From NCBI RefSeq assembly GCF_900109365.1, contig NZ_FNZR01000005.1, positions 62,001-126,000 of the forward strand: a stretch of DNA of 64,000 nucleotides, written 5' to 3'. The stretch is from Parapedobacter koreensis. GTDB taxonomy: Bacteria; Bacteroidota; Bacteroidia; Sphingobacteriales; Sphingobacteriaceae. Numbering within the stretch: position 1 is the stretch's first letter; every line of letters begins with the position of its first letter. Below the pieces are notes generated by a model. It was not told the origin of the DNA, searched no databases, and was given only the letters and a program-made list of their open reading frames with translations. Below are positions 18,823 through 28,142 of the stretch, piece after piece. The translations under genes and the position numbers were made by a program.

Positions 18823-21318
18823 CTAATCCTTCAATTGGTCTATCGTGAAGGGCAGCGGTTCGCGCATCAAGTTTTCGTAAAACTGCTTAAAATGTTCGAA
18901 CCGCCGGATTGCTTCCACTTTCTGTTTGAGCCGGAGCATGCTTTTGATTTCATAAGCCAGCGCATCCAGATCTATCGGCGAGGTCTCCAGGCAAAGGCGC
19001 GCCAGATGTATGCAGCGCTCGTACTGGCTGTTGTCAAACACCTCGGCGACCTGCCTGTGCAGGATTTCCACCACTTTGTACTCAGTGTCTTCCTTCAGGT
19101 CATCCAGCAGCTCGTGTTCCGTATTTTTCAAGAATTTACCCCGCTCAAGGATAGTAGCTGTCAGCGGAGTATAGGCCTCGCCGCGGTCATAAGCCTCGCT
19201 AAACGCGAGGTAGTCGATAAAACAGCCGGTGATCTGGAGCTGGTAGTGGTTATCAGCATAGACGAGGGCGATGCCGTCCAAGTATGCCAGCAGTTTCCGG
19301 AATTGGTTGAGCGTGACGCCACGGATATTTTTGGTGGCAGCTACCTCCTTATCCGGCCAGAGCAGCGCACTGAGTTCGCCCGATTCGATCCCCTTTCCGG
19401 GATAGCGCGATAGGAACAGCAAGAGCACCTGTTTCAGGCGGCCGCTGAAGAGGTGGGCGATGTGCGTACCCTTTTTGTCGATCACCTCAAATTTGCCGAA
19501 TAGGTAGATGGCATTCCGCACAGGAAGCGGATAGGTGGCAACCTCCGGATGCAGCGGTGCAGGGGCCATAGCTGCAGCTTGCCGCAAGCTTCGTCTCCTT
19601 AGGATGATGATTGCCACGGCAGTACAGGCAACGATCGCAATAGCCCAGCCATACCATGGCCAAGGGCCCTTTGGCTGGTAATCATCATATTGCGTGAGCT
19701 CGGCATGTGTCAGCGCCGGTGCTTTGAGCTCATAGAGCTGTATTTCGGATGAAACTTCATTTGCCGCAAACTCCTGCGTGATACCATAGAACGTATTCAG
19801 CGGCTTATAGAAAAATAAATTGGCATTCGTTTTAATCTTTTCAGACTTGATGGGAATGCTATCGCCGAGCTGTTGGTGCGCGCCATCAGCAATCGAAAAC
19901 CGGTAAAGCTGCAATGTCGAGTTAGACAAGTATTCAGGGTACAGCAACGCAAAAAAAGCTTCCGATCCATCATAGACAAGGTTTCGCGCAGGCACCAATG
20001 CTTTGCCCGGCCATTCATCCTCCCATAGCTTATGCAGCCGGAAGGTCTTTAGATCCAGCCGATACAGATCATAGCGATACGTCCTGCCAAGCGTATTGTC
20101 CCCGGCTTCGTTGCCCATACCGCCGAATACAAACAACTGGTCCGCGTCCGGATCATAGAACGAAGAGGTAAAATACCGCGCCATGATGCGGTCTCCATTG
20201 GTACCCACCGTATCCCACGAGCCATCCTTCAAATCGAGCGAGAGGAAGGTGTTGCTATAGCGGTCATTGCCAAATCCGCCGAATAGGAGGTAGGGAATCC
20301 CTGCGGTCTGCTGGCCAGTATGGTGGTGCAGTTGCATCGCTATGTAAGCTGTGCTGACTATACGGGTTTCCCTCGTCTCCAGGTTTATCCCCACCACGGT
20401 GGGCGACCCGATGGGAAGGTCATTTACTTCGTATACGTACAGCCACTCCCCGTCAATGAAGCTATTGCCGAGCCGGATGTCCAGCGGCAAGGGGTTGTCC
20501 AGCGTATATTGGGTGAGGGCGTGGGTTGATAAATCCAGGAATTGGAGCTGGTTGCGGTCAAAAAAGACCATTCTACCACGCTCTTGGTCAAATTGATACC
20601 CACCGGTAGCCTGTAGGCGGATGGTGTGGGTCTTTTTCCAGTAGTACGATTCGTTGATAAGCCATACCGGGCGTTCCACACTCGCTACCGGCTTTCCCGT
20701 CACATCGTGGATGGTATTGCCCGAGCTCTCCCGGAGGGGAAAGACGTATTGGTTCTCGTCAAGCGCGATCTCAAGTGCCCGTATAGAACAGTCCGCGACG
20801 TCGATACTGATGTCATTTTTCCCGAAGTAGATGTTTTCATAGGTAATCGTGGAAAACGCAAAAGGTATCGTCTGTTTCTTGTCGAGCAGGTGCCAGCTGA
20901 TTTGCCCACTGCTGATTTCAAATTGGAGCACGGTCGTTATCCACTGGTCCATACCAAACGATTTCGGATCCAATTGGATCACCGATAGCTGATCGCGCCC
21001 TTCTTCGGTCAGCTTAAATTCCAGCCAGCCGCCGTCCAGTTTGCGGCAGAAAAGGTTCAGTATCTTGGCCGGGTTTTCCAGTTTGATACGCAGGATGCTG
21101 CCATAACTGTGGGTTTGATCCAAGCGCAGTTCAAAACGAATCTGCAGCCGCTTGGAGAGCGTACGGTGCTGCAAGGACGGCTGATAGTTAAAAAGGTCTA
21201 TAGCGGTTCGTTCATGTATCGGGTAGCTATTGCCCTTGATGCGGAGCCCCTGTCCGGCCACTTGGCCTGCCCATAGCAACAAGAGCACCCCTAAGTAAAA
21301 TGATAGCTTCCCGAACAT
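18823..21318 (-). CDS. Membrane-spanning kelch/LamG sensor with cytoplasmic SARP-like winged helix
   Basis: 831 residues. After a signal peptide (ends GQVAGQ) comes a lectin-like segment, then kelch-type beta-propeller repeats (PYLLFGGFGNDRY, QLFVFGGMGNEAGDN). A transmembrane helix lies at ~556-574 (WAIAIVACTAVAIIIL) followed by RRRS. The cytoplasmic part has a winged helix at ~605-690 (IYLFGKFEVID..., SGRLKQVLLLFLSRYPGKGIESGELSALLWPD) and helical repeats to the end like the transcriptional activation domain of SARP proteins. It would sense a ligand outside the inner membrane and activate transcription directly. Its position upstream of the PUL on the same strand suggests it controls that operon. 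Confidence 0.75.
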   Translation of the reverse strand: MFGKLSFYLGVLLLLWAGQVAGQGLRIKGNSYPIHERTAIDLFNYQPSLQHRTLSKRLQIRFELRLDQTHSYGSILRIKLENPAKILNLFCRKLDGGWLEFKLTEEGRDQLSVIQLDPKSFGMDQWITTVLQFEISSGQISWHLLDKKQTIPFAFSTITYENIYFGKNDISIDVADCSIRALEIALDENQYVFPLRESSGNTIHDVTGKPVASVERPVWLINESYYWKKTHTIRLQATGGYQFDQERGRMVFFDRNQLQFLDLSTHALTQYTLDNPLPLDIRLGNSFIDGEWLYVYEVNDLPIGSPTVVGINLETRETRIVSTAYIAMQLHHHTGQQTAGIPYLLFGGFGNDRYSNTFLSLDLKDGSWDTVGTNGDRIMARYFTSSFYDPDADQLFVFGGMGNEAGDNTLGRTYRYDLYRLDLKTFRLHKLWEDEWPGKALVPARNLVYDGSEAFFALLYPEYLSNSTLQLYRFSIADGAHQQLGDSIPIKSEKIKTNANLFFYKPLNTFYGITQEFAANEVSSEIQLYELKAPALTHAELTQYDDYQPKGPWPWYGWAIAIVACTAVAIIILRRRSLRQAAAMAPAPLHPEVATYPLPVRNAIYLFGKFEVIDKKGTHIAHLFSGRLKQVLLLFLSRYPGKGIESGELSALLWPDKEVAATKNIRGVTLNQFRKLLAYLDGIALVYADNHYQLQITGCFIDYLAFSEAYDRGEAYTPLTATILERGKFLKNTEHELLDDLKEDTEYKVVEILHRQVAEVFDNSQYERCIHLARLCLETSPIDLDALAYEIKSMLRLKQKVEAIRRFEHFKQFYENLMREPLPFTIDQLKD

Positions 21319-21392
21319 GGTACAATGATACGTTTCCCATGGGCAAAAAGCAAGGGGGGTAGTCTTATAAATAGCGAGGACAAAGCTTCTGA

Positions 21393-21892
21393 TTAGTCCT
21401 TCAAGTCTTCTTTCGTTGGCTTACCGTTGCTATCTACAGGGCAGCCATCGCCGTCGGCTTGATCATCGTTGATCTGCCAAGGCTCAAGTTTGCTGATCTG
21501 CCCCCAAATCCGGAAGGCGCTATCCGGTGCGATGGGTCGCACTGCCAAGTACGGGTTGAATCCAACCTCTTTTGTAAAAGCGGAATAAGTACTATCCCAA
21601 TACACATCCCTTAGGTCTTTTGGCAACTCTCCTCCCTCTAATATCTTTTTGTGATCTATCAAGTAAGAAAAGCAACTAACGGTATCGCCCTTTTTACTGA
21701 TGATTAGGTAGTCTTTTCCATAAAACCAAGGGTTCAACGTTTTCAACATGTACTATCGGCATACTGCCGGAATATTTCTTCTGCATGCTGATTTGCCTCT
21801 GTGGGCTGCGCAATAAGTTTGGCGCTACCCGTCAAAAAGGTGGCTAATAAGAAGTACAATATATTTTTTCTAGTGATACGTCGAAGCTTCAT
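21393..21892 (-). pseudogene. Small secreted protein gene, interrupted by a frameshift
   Basis: The first frame starts at 21892 with a signal peptide (MKLRRITRKNILYFLLATF..., ending KLIAQ) and runs EANQHAEEIFRQYADSTC to a stop at 21743. The second frame opens at 21749 (MLKTLNPWFYGKDYLIISKKG...) and ends KPTKEDLKD. The two read naturally as one ~165-residue protein with a one- or two-base shift near 21745; the ATGTTGA overlap could instead allow coupled translation of two products. No family recognised. A fragment of exbD lies in frame just upstream. Confidence 0.45.
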
Positions 21893-21894
21893 AA

Positions 21895-22003
21895 GGCCTG
21901 CCATAAGGTCAATTCTGGATTGCGGCTTTCGTCCGGTATTCAATTCAGCCATGATGAAAAAGTTATATCCATATGATGAAAAAAAATGGTGATTTCCATA
22001 TGG
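21895..22003 (-). pseudogene. Truncated duplicate of the exbD 5' end and leader
   Basis: Minus-strand reading from 21952 gives MAELNTGRKPQSRIDLMAG, matching the start of the intact ExbD at 27955 (MAELNTGRRLQPRVDLTAM), then passes in frame into the downstream secreted-protein gene. About 50 nt of upstream sequence, including a 35-nt hairpin (21969-22003), is also shared. The promoter and first codons of exbD were evidently copied here and now precede another gene. Confidence 0.6.
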
Positions 22004-22075
22004 ACTTCATTCCGTAGCGCCAAGCCGCAAAGGACAAAACGGCATGTATTCCGGGACAACGGTTAAGTGAATGGA

Positions 22076-22264
22076 CTATCTTTTGATAATTAACTTCATT
22101 AGCACGATTAGCAACCAAATAACAATTAGTGTTCCGCTCAAAAGCCCATAAGAAAGAGCCACCCAAGTTGAACCAACATTGATTGTTATCAACCTGCCCT
22201 TACCTATCAGAAATATCAGTAGGGCGACGACCGGAAGTGTATATATCAAGACTTTTTTCATCAC
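22076..22264 (-). CDS. Small two-helix membrane protein
   Basis: 62 residues with two hydrophobic stretches (LIYTLPVVALLIFLIG and ALSYGLLSGTLIVIWLLIVLM) and a basic end (KLIIKR). No family recognised. It could form a small inner-membrane hairpin. It lies between the exbD fragment and a STAS relic on the same strand. A real gene is likely from the composition, though no ribosome binding site could be judged. Confidence 0.45.
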   Translation of the reverse strand: MMKKVLIYTLPVVALLIFLIGKGRLITINVGSTWVALSYGLLSGTLIVIWLLIVLMKLIIKR

Positions 22265-22466
22265 ATCATTAGAAGTTTCGGCACCCAGATGTCTTTCTTC
22301 AATCCGTATACAAGCCGAATTATACCAAAATTCAATGACTTTTCAAAATATTAACTACTTTTATCTGGAGTCATTAGCTAACCGCGGAAATCGCAATACT
22401 TTGGTGTATCGCTCATCCGCTTGCAAGACGGTATGGGCGCGATGGTTTCCGACTGTGATTGATTTT

Positions 22467-22540
22467 AAGGTACAATTCCTTGTGGAGCTGCCGGATGGCA
22501 GCTTCACAAGTGTCCAGCGTAATCGGCTATTGAAGTGCAA
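22467..22540 (-). pseudogene. Relic of the STAS-like (DUF4325) gene
   Basis: Two stretches match the intact copies at 45327 and 47340: AGGTACAATTCCTTGTgGAG and, directly joined to it, GCCGGATgGCAGCTTCAC with the following gtgtccagcgtaat. The ~110 nt that separate them in intact copies are deleted. The relic abuts the 3' end of the DUF5700 gene. It shows that the STAS unit reached well outside the defence island. Confidence 0.55.
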
Positions 22541-23615
22541 CAATTTTAGCCTGTTTCCGGTATTTGTCTTCCAGCAACCTCACCAGATTCATGGTTTCCG
22601 CAGACAACACATACGCGTCATCCTCTTTTTCTGCGGCCTTATTGTATAAATAAACAAAATAAAAGGGATCTTCGATATGGTTGATCAATTCAGCTTTATA
22701 CCCCTGCTTTTCAATGATGTCAGCCATATAGTATCCCGGTATATGCCCGCTGGTATTCCAGGTATCAATCAGTTTGTTTATGGTCAATTTAGATTTATCG
22801 AGGTCAGCCGAAGACAATAGCGAATCAATATTTTTAAGTATTCCAGCACCTTCCGCTATAAAACTTTCCGGGTAGCCCCTTTGAAACTCCAGTAGTTTTG
22901 TGGCATTTTCTCCTTCATACCGCTTGTCAATCAAATCGGCGCTTCCTTCATTCAATATCCGTTGAAGCAGGCTAATGATTACCTGGTCTTCCTTATCCAC
23001 TTCAAAGACCAGCCTCGGCCTCAGCACGTGGTGAAATTCATGCCCGCCAAGCACGCCCAGTTTATTGAAATCGCTAAAATAAGCAGCCATTAATGTAAAA
23101 ATCATCCACCCGCTTCTCACGTGTGCATCGTTGTGGATCGGTATCATCGTCACCTTGTACTCGGGCGCCTTTTTATGGTAGGCTTCGGGCAGCATCGTAT
23201 AGGAATATCGATAGCACGTGTCGAAATAGCTTTCCTGATCGTTTTGCAAGCCAAGCAAATAATGTTTCATTTCATCCTCATGTAGTTTATACTCGTTGAT
23301 GATATATGTCCACCAGTATCTATTTTGGTCTTTCAGCCGTTCGTTCAATACATTTTCATTTTTGGGCATATACACAATTTCCATGGCTTGCCTATAGCTT
23401 TCAATGTAGGCGCTGTCTACACCTTGATCTTTCAAATAGACCTGAATGGCGTCATTAGTTAAGAAATCATTCCATTCCGCTTTATCAAGCGGTTCGTCCG
23501 CCCTGAGCTTTTCCGTGATTTCAAAATATCTCCAACATAGCCTATCATCGATGGATTGCGCGTATAAGCGCGAGAAAGGTAAAATCAATACCAATAGCAA
23601 ACCAATTTTCTTCAT
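22527..23615 (-). CDS. DUF5700-type secreted putative Zn-metalloprotease
   Basis: 362 residues from the ATG at 23615, which opens a clear signal peptide (MKKIGLLLVLILPFSRLYAQ); the longer reading adds 23 unlikely residues. HEFHH at 192-196 is the zinc-binding HExxH helix, with a candidate third ligand in NEGSADLID (E223), as in gluzincin-type peptidases. It is probably a periplasmic or cell-surface peptidase; substrate unknown. Single-gene unit; its end touches a STAS relic. Confidence 0.72.
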   Translation of the reverse strand: MKKIGLLLVLILPFSRLYAQSIDDRLCWRYFEITEKLRADEPLDKAEWNDFLTNDAIQVYLKDQGVDSAYIESYRQAMEIVYMPKNENVLNERLKDQNRYWWTYIINEYKLHEDEMKHYLLGLQNDQESYFDTCYRYSYTMLPEAYHKKAPEYKVTMIPIHNDAHVRSGWMIFTLMAAYFSDFNKLGVLGGHEFHHVLRPRLVFEVDKEDQVIISLLQRILNEGSADLIDKRYEGENATKLLEFQRGYPESFIAEGAGILKNIDSLLSSADLDKSKLTINKLIDTWNTSGHIPGYYMADIIEKQGYKAELINHIEDPFYFVYLYNKAAEKEDDAYVLSAETMNLVRLLEDKYRKQAKIVALQ

Positions 23616-23714
23616 TTGTGCGAATTTATTGGCCGCAAAAATATAAAAAAACAATTGCCAAATGATTTTCCCGCTTTCGCCCACTTATGGGCCTGTATAG
23701 GTGCGGGTCTTTCC

Positions 23715-23745
23715 TTTATGTGTCTCGGCAATTTCAATATATTTG
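23715..23745 (+). promoter_or_regulatory. Bacteroidota-type promoter of the GNAT gene
   Basis: TATATTTG at 23738-23745 matches TAnnTTTG exactly, with TTTA at 23715-23718 exactly 19 nt upstream in the -33 position. Start of transcription is expected near 23752, giving a ~19-nt leader before the ATG at 23771. Confidence 0.6.
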
Positions 23746-23770
23746 GACGTTGATTTTTTAAACTGCAAAT

Positions 23771-24178
23771 ATGCCAATTACCATTTCTGACACGAGGGAT
23801 ATTACCCAATCCGACATCATAAACCTATATAAATTGAACGGCTGGAGTTCGGCAGATAAGCCGGCGGAGCTTTACAATGGACTCCTACATTCCCATGCAC
23901 TGTATTCCGCATGGGACGGCGACCGGTTGGTTGGCATCGGCAATGCGCTATCAGACGGTTACCTCGTTGTCTACTATCCCCATTTACTGGTACATCCGGA
24001 CTACCAAGGCAAAGGAATAGGACAATTGATTATGGACAGCATGAAAGCGAAGTATAAAGGCATTCACATGCAAATGCTCACCGCCGATTTGGAGGCCGTC
24101 GGATTTTACGAAAAGATGGGATTTGTACGCGCGGGAAAAACCGAGCCGATGTGGATATACAGCGGCAAGGAACATTGA
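23771..24178 (+). CDS. GNAT family N-acetyltransferase
   Basis: 135 residues, a complete compact GNAT fold. The acetyl-CoA-binding strand-loop-helix is LLVHPDYQGKGIGQLIMDSM (Q-x-x-G-x-G type), followed by the C-terminal LEAVGFYEKMGFV motif, where F-Y-x-K-x-G-F is typical. It transfers an acetyl group to an unknown amine substrate in the cytoplasm. It stands alone on the plus strand among minus-strand genes with its own promoter. Confidence 0.9.
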   Translation: MPITISDTRDITQSDIINLYKLNGWSSADKPAELYNGLLHSHALYSAWDGDRLVGIGNALSDGYLVVYYPHLLVHPDYQGKGIGQLIMDSMKAKYKGIHMQMLTADLEAVGFYEKMGFVRAGKTEPMWIYSGKEH

Positions 24179-24196
24179 TGCCGGTAGCTGATTTTT

Positions 24197-24742
24197 TTAA
24201 GGCCTGAGCGTCCGCTGCACAAGGTACGGGTGATGTTTAGCCAGTTCAGCACGGAATACATCAAGACCATATAGCAGCGAGCTGATCCGCAAGCGCTCTC
24301 CATCTTTGGTATATACGCGGATCTCATTCATAAAACTATTGAAATCAGCGGATTTAATATCGGCCCATGCGGCAGTTTTTGAGCACCCCCAAGCGTCATA
24401 GACGGTCATTCCACCCGCTGTCAGTTCGACACGATGCCTGCGATAATACGCCAGGCAATAAAAACAGCCATACCCCGTCAACGGTAGAACTATTGCAAAC
24501 GAGGCAATTGCATACCAAAAGTCATCCTCATCTCCCAATCCTACGAAGCTCGCGAGTGCGATTAAGCCGACAAACATTGCAGCACATACATATCCCAAGA
24601 TGGCAAAAAAGACATTGTTTTTCAGCAAGGTCACTCCCGGCGATACGGCCGTTGCGTTATTCCCTTGCTGGTTGGTCCACCAATATAAGGTAGAAACTGT
24701 ACTCACGATTAGAAACGTAGTGATGATAGTCTGCATAGTCAA
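24197..24742 (-). CDS. Membrane protein with PH-like C-terminal domain, unknown function
   Basis: 181 residues. Hydrophobic segments at ~5-22, ~45-70 and ~75-98 are followed by a soluble stretch RVELTAGGMTVYDAWGCSKTAAWADIKSADFN, whose strand pattern resembles small bacterial PH-like (bPH/YdbT-type) domains. No name assigned. It converges with the GNAT gene, ending 18 nt from it. Confidence 0.6.
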   Translation of the reverse strand: MTMQTIITTFLIVSTVSTLYWWTNQQGNNATAVSPGVTLLKNNVFFAILGYVCAAMFVGLIALASFVGLGDEDDFWYAIASFAIVLPLTGYGCFYCLAYYRRHRVELTAGGMTVYDAWGCSKTAAWADIKSADFNSFMNEIRVYTKDGERLRISSLLYGLDVFRAELAKHHPYLVQRTLRP

Positions 24743-24873
24743 ATAAGCTTTGATCCGTGATTAGGTATGTTGACTTCATACAAATATCGCTATTAAATCA
24801 TCATTCGCAAATCGTAATAAAAATGTGTATATTCAACCCCTAAATCTGTTAAAATATTGCCTAACCGTTCCAT

Positions 24874-27408
24874 ATGCCCACATTTGCTAAAATGCACGTT
24901 TACGCACTGATTGCTTTTCTTGTCGGTATCGACTTGCTGTCCGATACACCGGTATTCGGCCAGCCTACCCTATCGCAGTCACCTACACCACAGTGGGTAG
25001 CATCCATTGTACCCAATGGTCTTCGGCCCGAAACCAAGAAAATCAGCGACGGCTATTATTTCAAGCTACTGGACTATCAGTTGCATGCCGAACAGCAGGT
25101 AGCTTATACACACATCATCCGTGAAATCGTCAACGAATCCGGCGTGCAGTACGGAGCCGATATTTCCGTCACCTTTTCACCCGCCTACCAGCAGCTCCGG
25201 TTCCATGAATTGTGGATAATTCGCGATGGCAAGCGGACAAACGCATTGCATATCAATAAATTCAAGGTGGTTGCAATCGAACAGGACGCCGCCTCATTCA
25301 TCTACAATGGCGATTATTCTGCTTATCTGGTATTAGACGATATCCGTGTCGGTGACCAAATCGAGTACAGCTACAGCATCACGGGGCAAAACCCTGTCTT
25401 TGAAGGTCGCTTTTTCGAAGACGTCTATCTGCAAGGTTCCGTTCCCATTTCGCAGCTACATACTTCCATATTGGTATCCGCATCACGGGCGCTGAAGGTC
25501 AAGACTTTCAACGACGCACCTGCCCCCACCATCCAGCCCATGGGCCAGCTGTTACGTTACCAATGGAAACGGGACATGGTCGAGGCTATGCAGTACGAGT
25601 CCTATACACCCTCTTGGATCAACACCTACCAGTATGTCCAGCTGTCCGAATATGCCGATTGGGAAGCGGTAGGTGAGTGGGCGCAGCGTGTCAATCCACT
25701 ACCGGCCGCTATCGGTGGCACATTGGCAGCAAAGACCGACGAGCTGCTCCGGCAGTCAGACCAAGACCCCAAGAAATTTGCCAATGCCGCCATCCGGTTT
25801 GTACAAGACGAAATCCGGTATACCGGTGTGGAAATAGGCGAATACTCCCACAAAGCACATCAGCCAGACAAGGTTTTTTCCCAGCGTCACGGCGATTGTA
25901 AAGACAAATCACTTCTCTTGGTAAGCATGCTCCGCCATGCGGGAATCAACGCCCAGCTCGCCTTGGTGAGCACCACCCTCATCGACAAGATCAAGGAGCG
26001 GCTCCCATCTCCATCGGTGTTCGATCATGCCATAGTCCGATTCGAAATCGACGACAAGCCCTATTGGGCAGACCCAACAATCAGCCATCAGGGCGGCGAT
26101 CTGGACACCCGGTCTATGCCCATATACGGCTCTGCCCTGGTGCTGGAATCTCCACGCAGTGAGCTTACGCCTGTTGCATCCAACCAGTCCGGCAGCATTC
26201 AATGCGAAGAGCAGTACATCCTTTCGCCCGATGAAGAATCCACGGCAACCTTGGTCGTGGAGACCATTTACAATGGCCACGAAGCCGACCAGTTACGATC
26301 GCAACTCGCCTATAGCAGCATTTGGGATACCGAAAAAAACTACCTCGATTACTATTCGAAGTTATATCCGGAAATAACATCCACCGATTCGCTGCATATC
26401 GATGACGATCGGGAGCTCAACCGCATCACCCTGTTGGAGTACTACCGTATACCCGCCTTCCTGGCCAAAAATGAGACGGGCTATCACACGGTAGATCTCT
26501 TTGCCCAGATGATATACGATCGGCTTCCTACTGTTCCGGCCACCAAAACCCAGCCCATTGCCGTCAACTATCCCAGCGACGTAGCATACCGCATCACGAT
26601 AGTCTCTCCGTACGGCTGGAATATGCGGCGATCCAATTTCTTCCTTGACCGAGACGGCTACGTCTTCGGAACGTCCACTTTTGCCAAGGCAGACACCCTG
26701 ATCATGGAGTACCAATTCAAATACCATACATCGGCCATCCCTGTATCGAAGCTTTCGGAATTTGCGGCAGACGTCAAGACCATTGCAGACCAACAACTTT
26801 CCAGTACGGTCACCATCAACACTGCCGCTGGAGCAATTAGCCGGGGCTTCGCATGGTATGCCTTCCTTTGGTCGTTGGTCTTACTTGGCCTGTTGGTTTA
26901 TCTTGGTTTCCTGGCTTATCGAAGGCCCTTCCTGCCGAAGGCAGATCCCGAAATGCATTACCAATATGAGCGTGTCGGTGGTTGGCTCATCCTTCCACTC
27001 CTTACGTTCTTGGTCTCACCCGTGGTTATCTCGATATCCCTTATCACTTCGGGCTATTTCGATGCCGCCATTTGGAATGGCCATCAAGGCGCCCCATCCA
27101 ATATTCCCTTCAAATTATTGATCGCCTTTGAGTTGACCGGCAATCTTATCATCATGGGCCTCAGCGTTATCTGCGCCATCTTCATGCTCAAGCGCAAGGC
27201 AATGCTACCGCCGCTGGCCATCGGGTTCTATCTGCTCAATTTTGTCTTCGTGCTCTTTGATTTCCTACTGCCACAGGTTATCCCTGGCTTAAAGGCCTCT
27301 CCCATCGGCGATGTCTCCAGCGTTATCAAAGCATTTGTATTCGCCGCCGTCTGGATTCCCTACTTCATGCTTTCATCTCGTGTCCGGGAGACTTTCGTCA
27401 ATCCTTGA
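24874..27408 (+). CDS. DUF3857 and transglutaminase-like protein with DUF2569-like membrane domain
   Basis: 844 residues. Signal peptide (ending near PVFGQ), then a DUF3857 domain (~35-270) and a transglutaminase-like core with GDCKDKSLLLVSMLRHAGI (Cys near 342), SVFDHAIVRF (His) and YWADPT (Asp), a complete Cys-His-Asp set. After a beta-rich region, C-terminal hydrophobic segments from ~660 on carry YERVGGWLILPLL, as in DUF2569. It is exported and anchored in the inner membrane, with the catalytic core outside the cytoplasm. Related Bacteroidota proteins are poorly characterised, perhaps peptidoglycan- or protein-crosslink related. Met7 is an alternative start. Confidence 0.82.
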   Translation: MPTFAKMHVYALIAFLVGIDLLSDTPVFGQPTLSQSPTPQWVASIVPNGLRPETKKISDGYYFKLLDYQLHAEQQVAYTHIIREIVNESGVQYGADISVTFSPAYQQLRFHELWIIRDGKRTNALHINKFKVVAIEQDAASFIYNGDYSAYLVLDDIRVGDQIEYSYSITGQNPVFEGRFFEDVYLQGSVPISQLHTSILVSASRALKVKTFNDAPAPTIQPMGQLLRYQWKRDMVEAMQYESYTPSWINTYQYVQLSEYADWEAVGEWAQRVNPLPAAIGGTLAAKTDELLRQSDQDPKKFANAAIRFVQDEIRYTGVEIGEYSHKAHQPDKVFSQRHGDCKDKSLLLVSMLRHAGINAQLALVSTTLIDKIKERLPSPSVFDHAIVRFEIDDKPYWADPTISHQGGDLDTRSMPIYGSALVLESPRSELTPVASNQSGSIQCEEQYILSPDEESTATLVVETIYNGHEADQLRSQLAYSSIWDTEKNYLDYYSKLYPEITSTDSLHIDDDRELNRITLLEYYRIPAFLAKNETGYHTVDLFAQMIYDRLPTVPATKTQPIAVNYPSDVAYRITIVSPYGWNMRRSNFFLDRDGYVFGTSTFAKADTLIMEYQFKYHTSAIPVSKLSEFAADVKTIADQQLSSTVTINTAAGAISRGFAWYAFLWSLVLLGLLVYLGFLAYRRPFLPKADPEMHYQYERVGGWLILPLLTFLVSPVVISISLITSGYFDAAIWNGHQGAPSNIPFKLLIAFELTGNLIIMGLSVICAIFMLKRKAMLPPLAIGFYLLNFVFVLFDFLLPQVIPGLKASPIGDVSSVIKAFVFAAVWIPYFMLSSRVRETFVNP

Positions 27409-27445
27409 AAAATACTGCTGCGTCAGTTATGCAAATCACCCAATT

Positions 27446-27955
27446 TCAGTTTCCGGTCTTCATCCCAATAACAGCCTCTTCTGCCGGACTTATCTTTCCA
27501 ATCATGTATTGCCTTATGCCGCAAATCTTCATCTCATCCAAAGCGTCCACCAAACTGGCATAAGCCGACCTATCACTGGGCCGTATCACCACTATCATCC
27601 CTTTGCCCTGCTCTCCGGTTATCTGCGCGATTTCGTTTTTTTTCTCCAGCAATATTGTACGGATCCCATCTTTACCCATCACGGTTGAATGTGGTCCGGC
27701 AAGCGGCTTGTCCAGCAAACCCCAATACCAATCCACGCGTTTGCCCTCACCCAACAACAGCGTGACGGTCCTGTTATCCGCTAACGGCGAGAAATCACTT
27801 GTATCGGTGATGTCGGGCATAGCCACGTCCAGCGCCTGTTGCTTGTTGATGTTAGTGGTGAGCATAAAGAAGGTGATCAGCAAAAAAGCCAGATCAACCA
27901 TTGCGGTGAGGTCAACCCTGGGTTGCAGCCTCCGTCCGGTATTCAATTCAGCCAT
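27446..27955 (-). CDS. exbD: ExbD/TolR-type biopolymer transport protein
   Basis: About 169 residues from the ATG at 27955 (MAELNTGRRLQPRVDLTAMVDLAFLLITFFML). The Asp in the single transmembrane helix (MVDLAFLLITFF) is the proton-pathway residue of ExbD/TolR, and the C-terminal periplasmic domain follows. It would work with ExbB and TonB to power receptors such as the SusC proteins here, but no exbB or tonB lies in this window, so it is an orphan copy. The longer reading from 28003 runs through the upstream hairpin and is unlikely. Confidence 0.85.
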   Translation of the reverse strand: MAELNTGRRLQPRVDLTAMVDLAFLLITFFMLTTNINKQQALDVAMPDITDTSDFSPLADNRTVTLLLGEGKRVDWYWGLLDKPLAGPHSTVMGKDGIRTILLEKKNEIAQITGEQGKGMIVVIRPSDRSAYASLVDALDEMKICGIRQYMIGKISPAEEAVIGMKTGN

Positions 27956-27972
27956 GATGATAAGGTTTATAT

Positions 27973-28007
27973 CCGTATGATGAAAATGGAAAGTGATTTC
28001 CATACGG
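27973..28007 (-). promoter_or_regulatory. Conserved hairpin/operator upstream of exbD
   Basis: Arms CCGTATG and CATACGG, extended by GAAA/TTTC with a 2-nt bulge, sit 18 nt before the exbD start. The same 35-nt element occurs at 21969-22003 with arms CCATATG and CATATGG: the one changed base pair (G-C to A-T) is compensated on both sides. This supports selection for pairing or for a symmetric protein-binding site. Confidence 0.5.
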
Positions 28008-28142
28008 CACCTATTATATATACACCAATTCCTTAGATGCCGCGCATCTTAGAAAGCTATGGGAAGGAATGCTTTCGTTTTTTCGAAAGCTGGCCAGCGA
28101 GCTTGGTCTATTTTTGTATATTACACACCTACTATCAACCCT

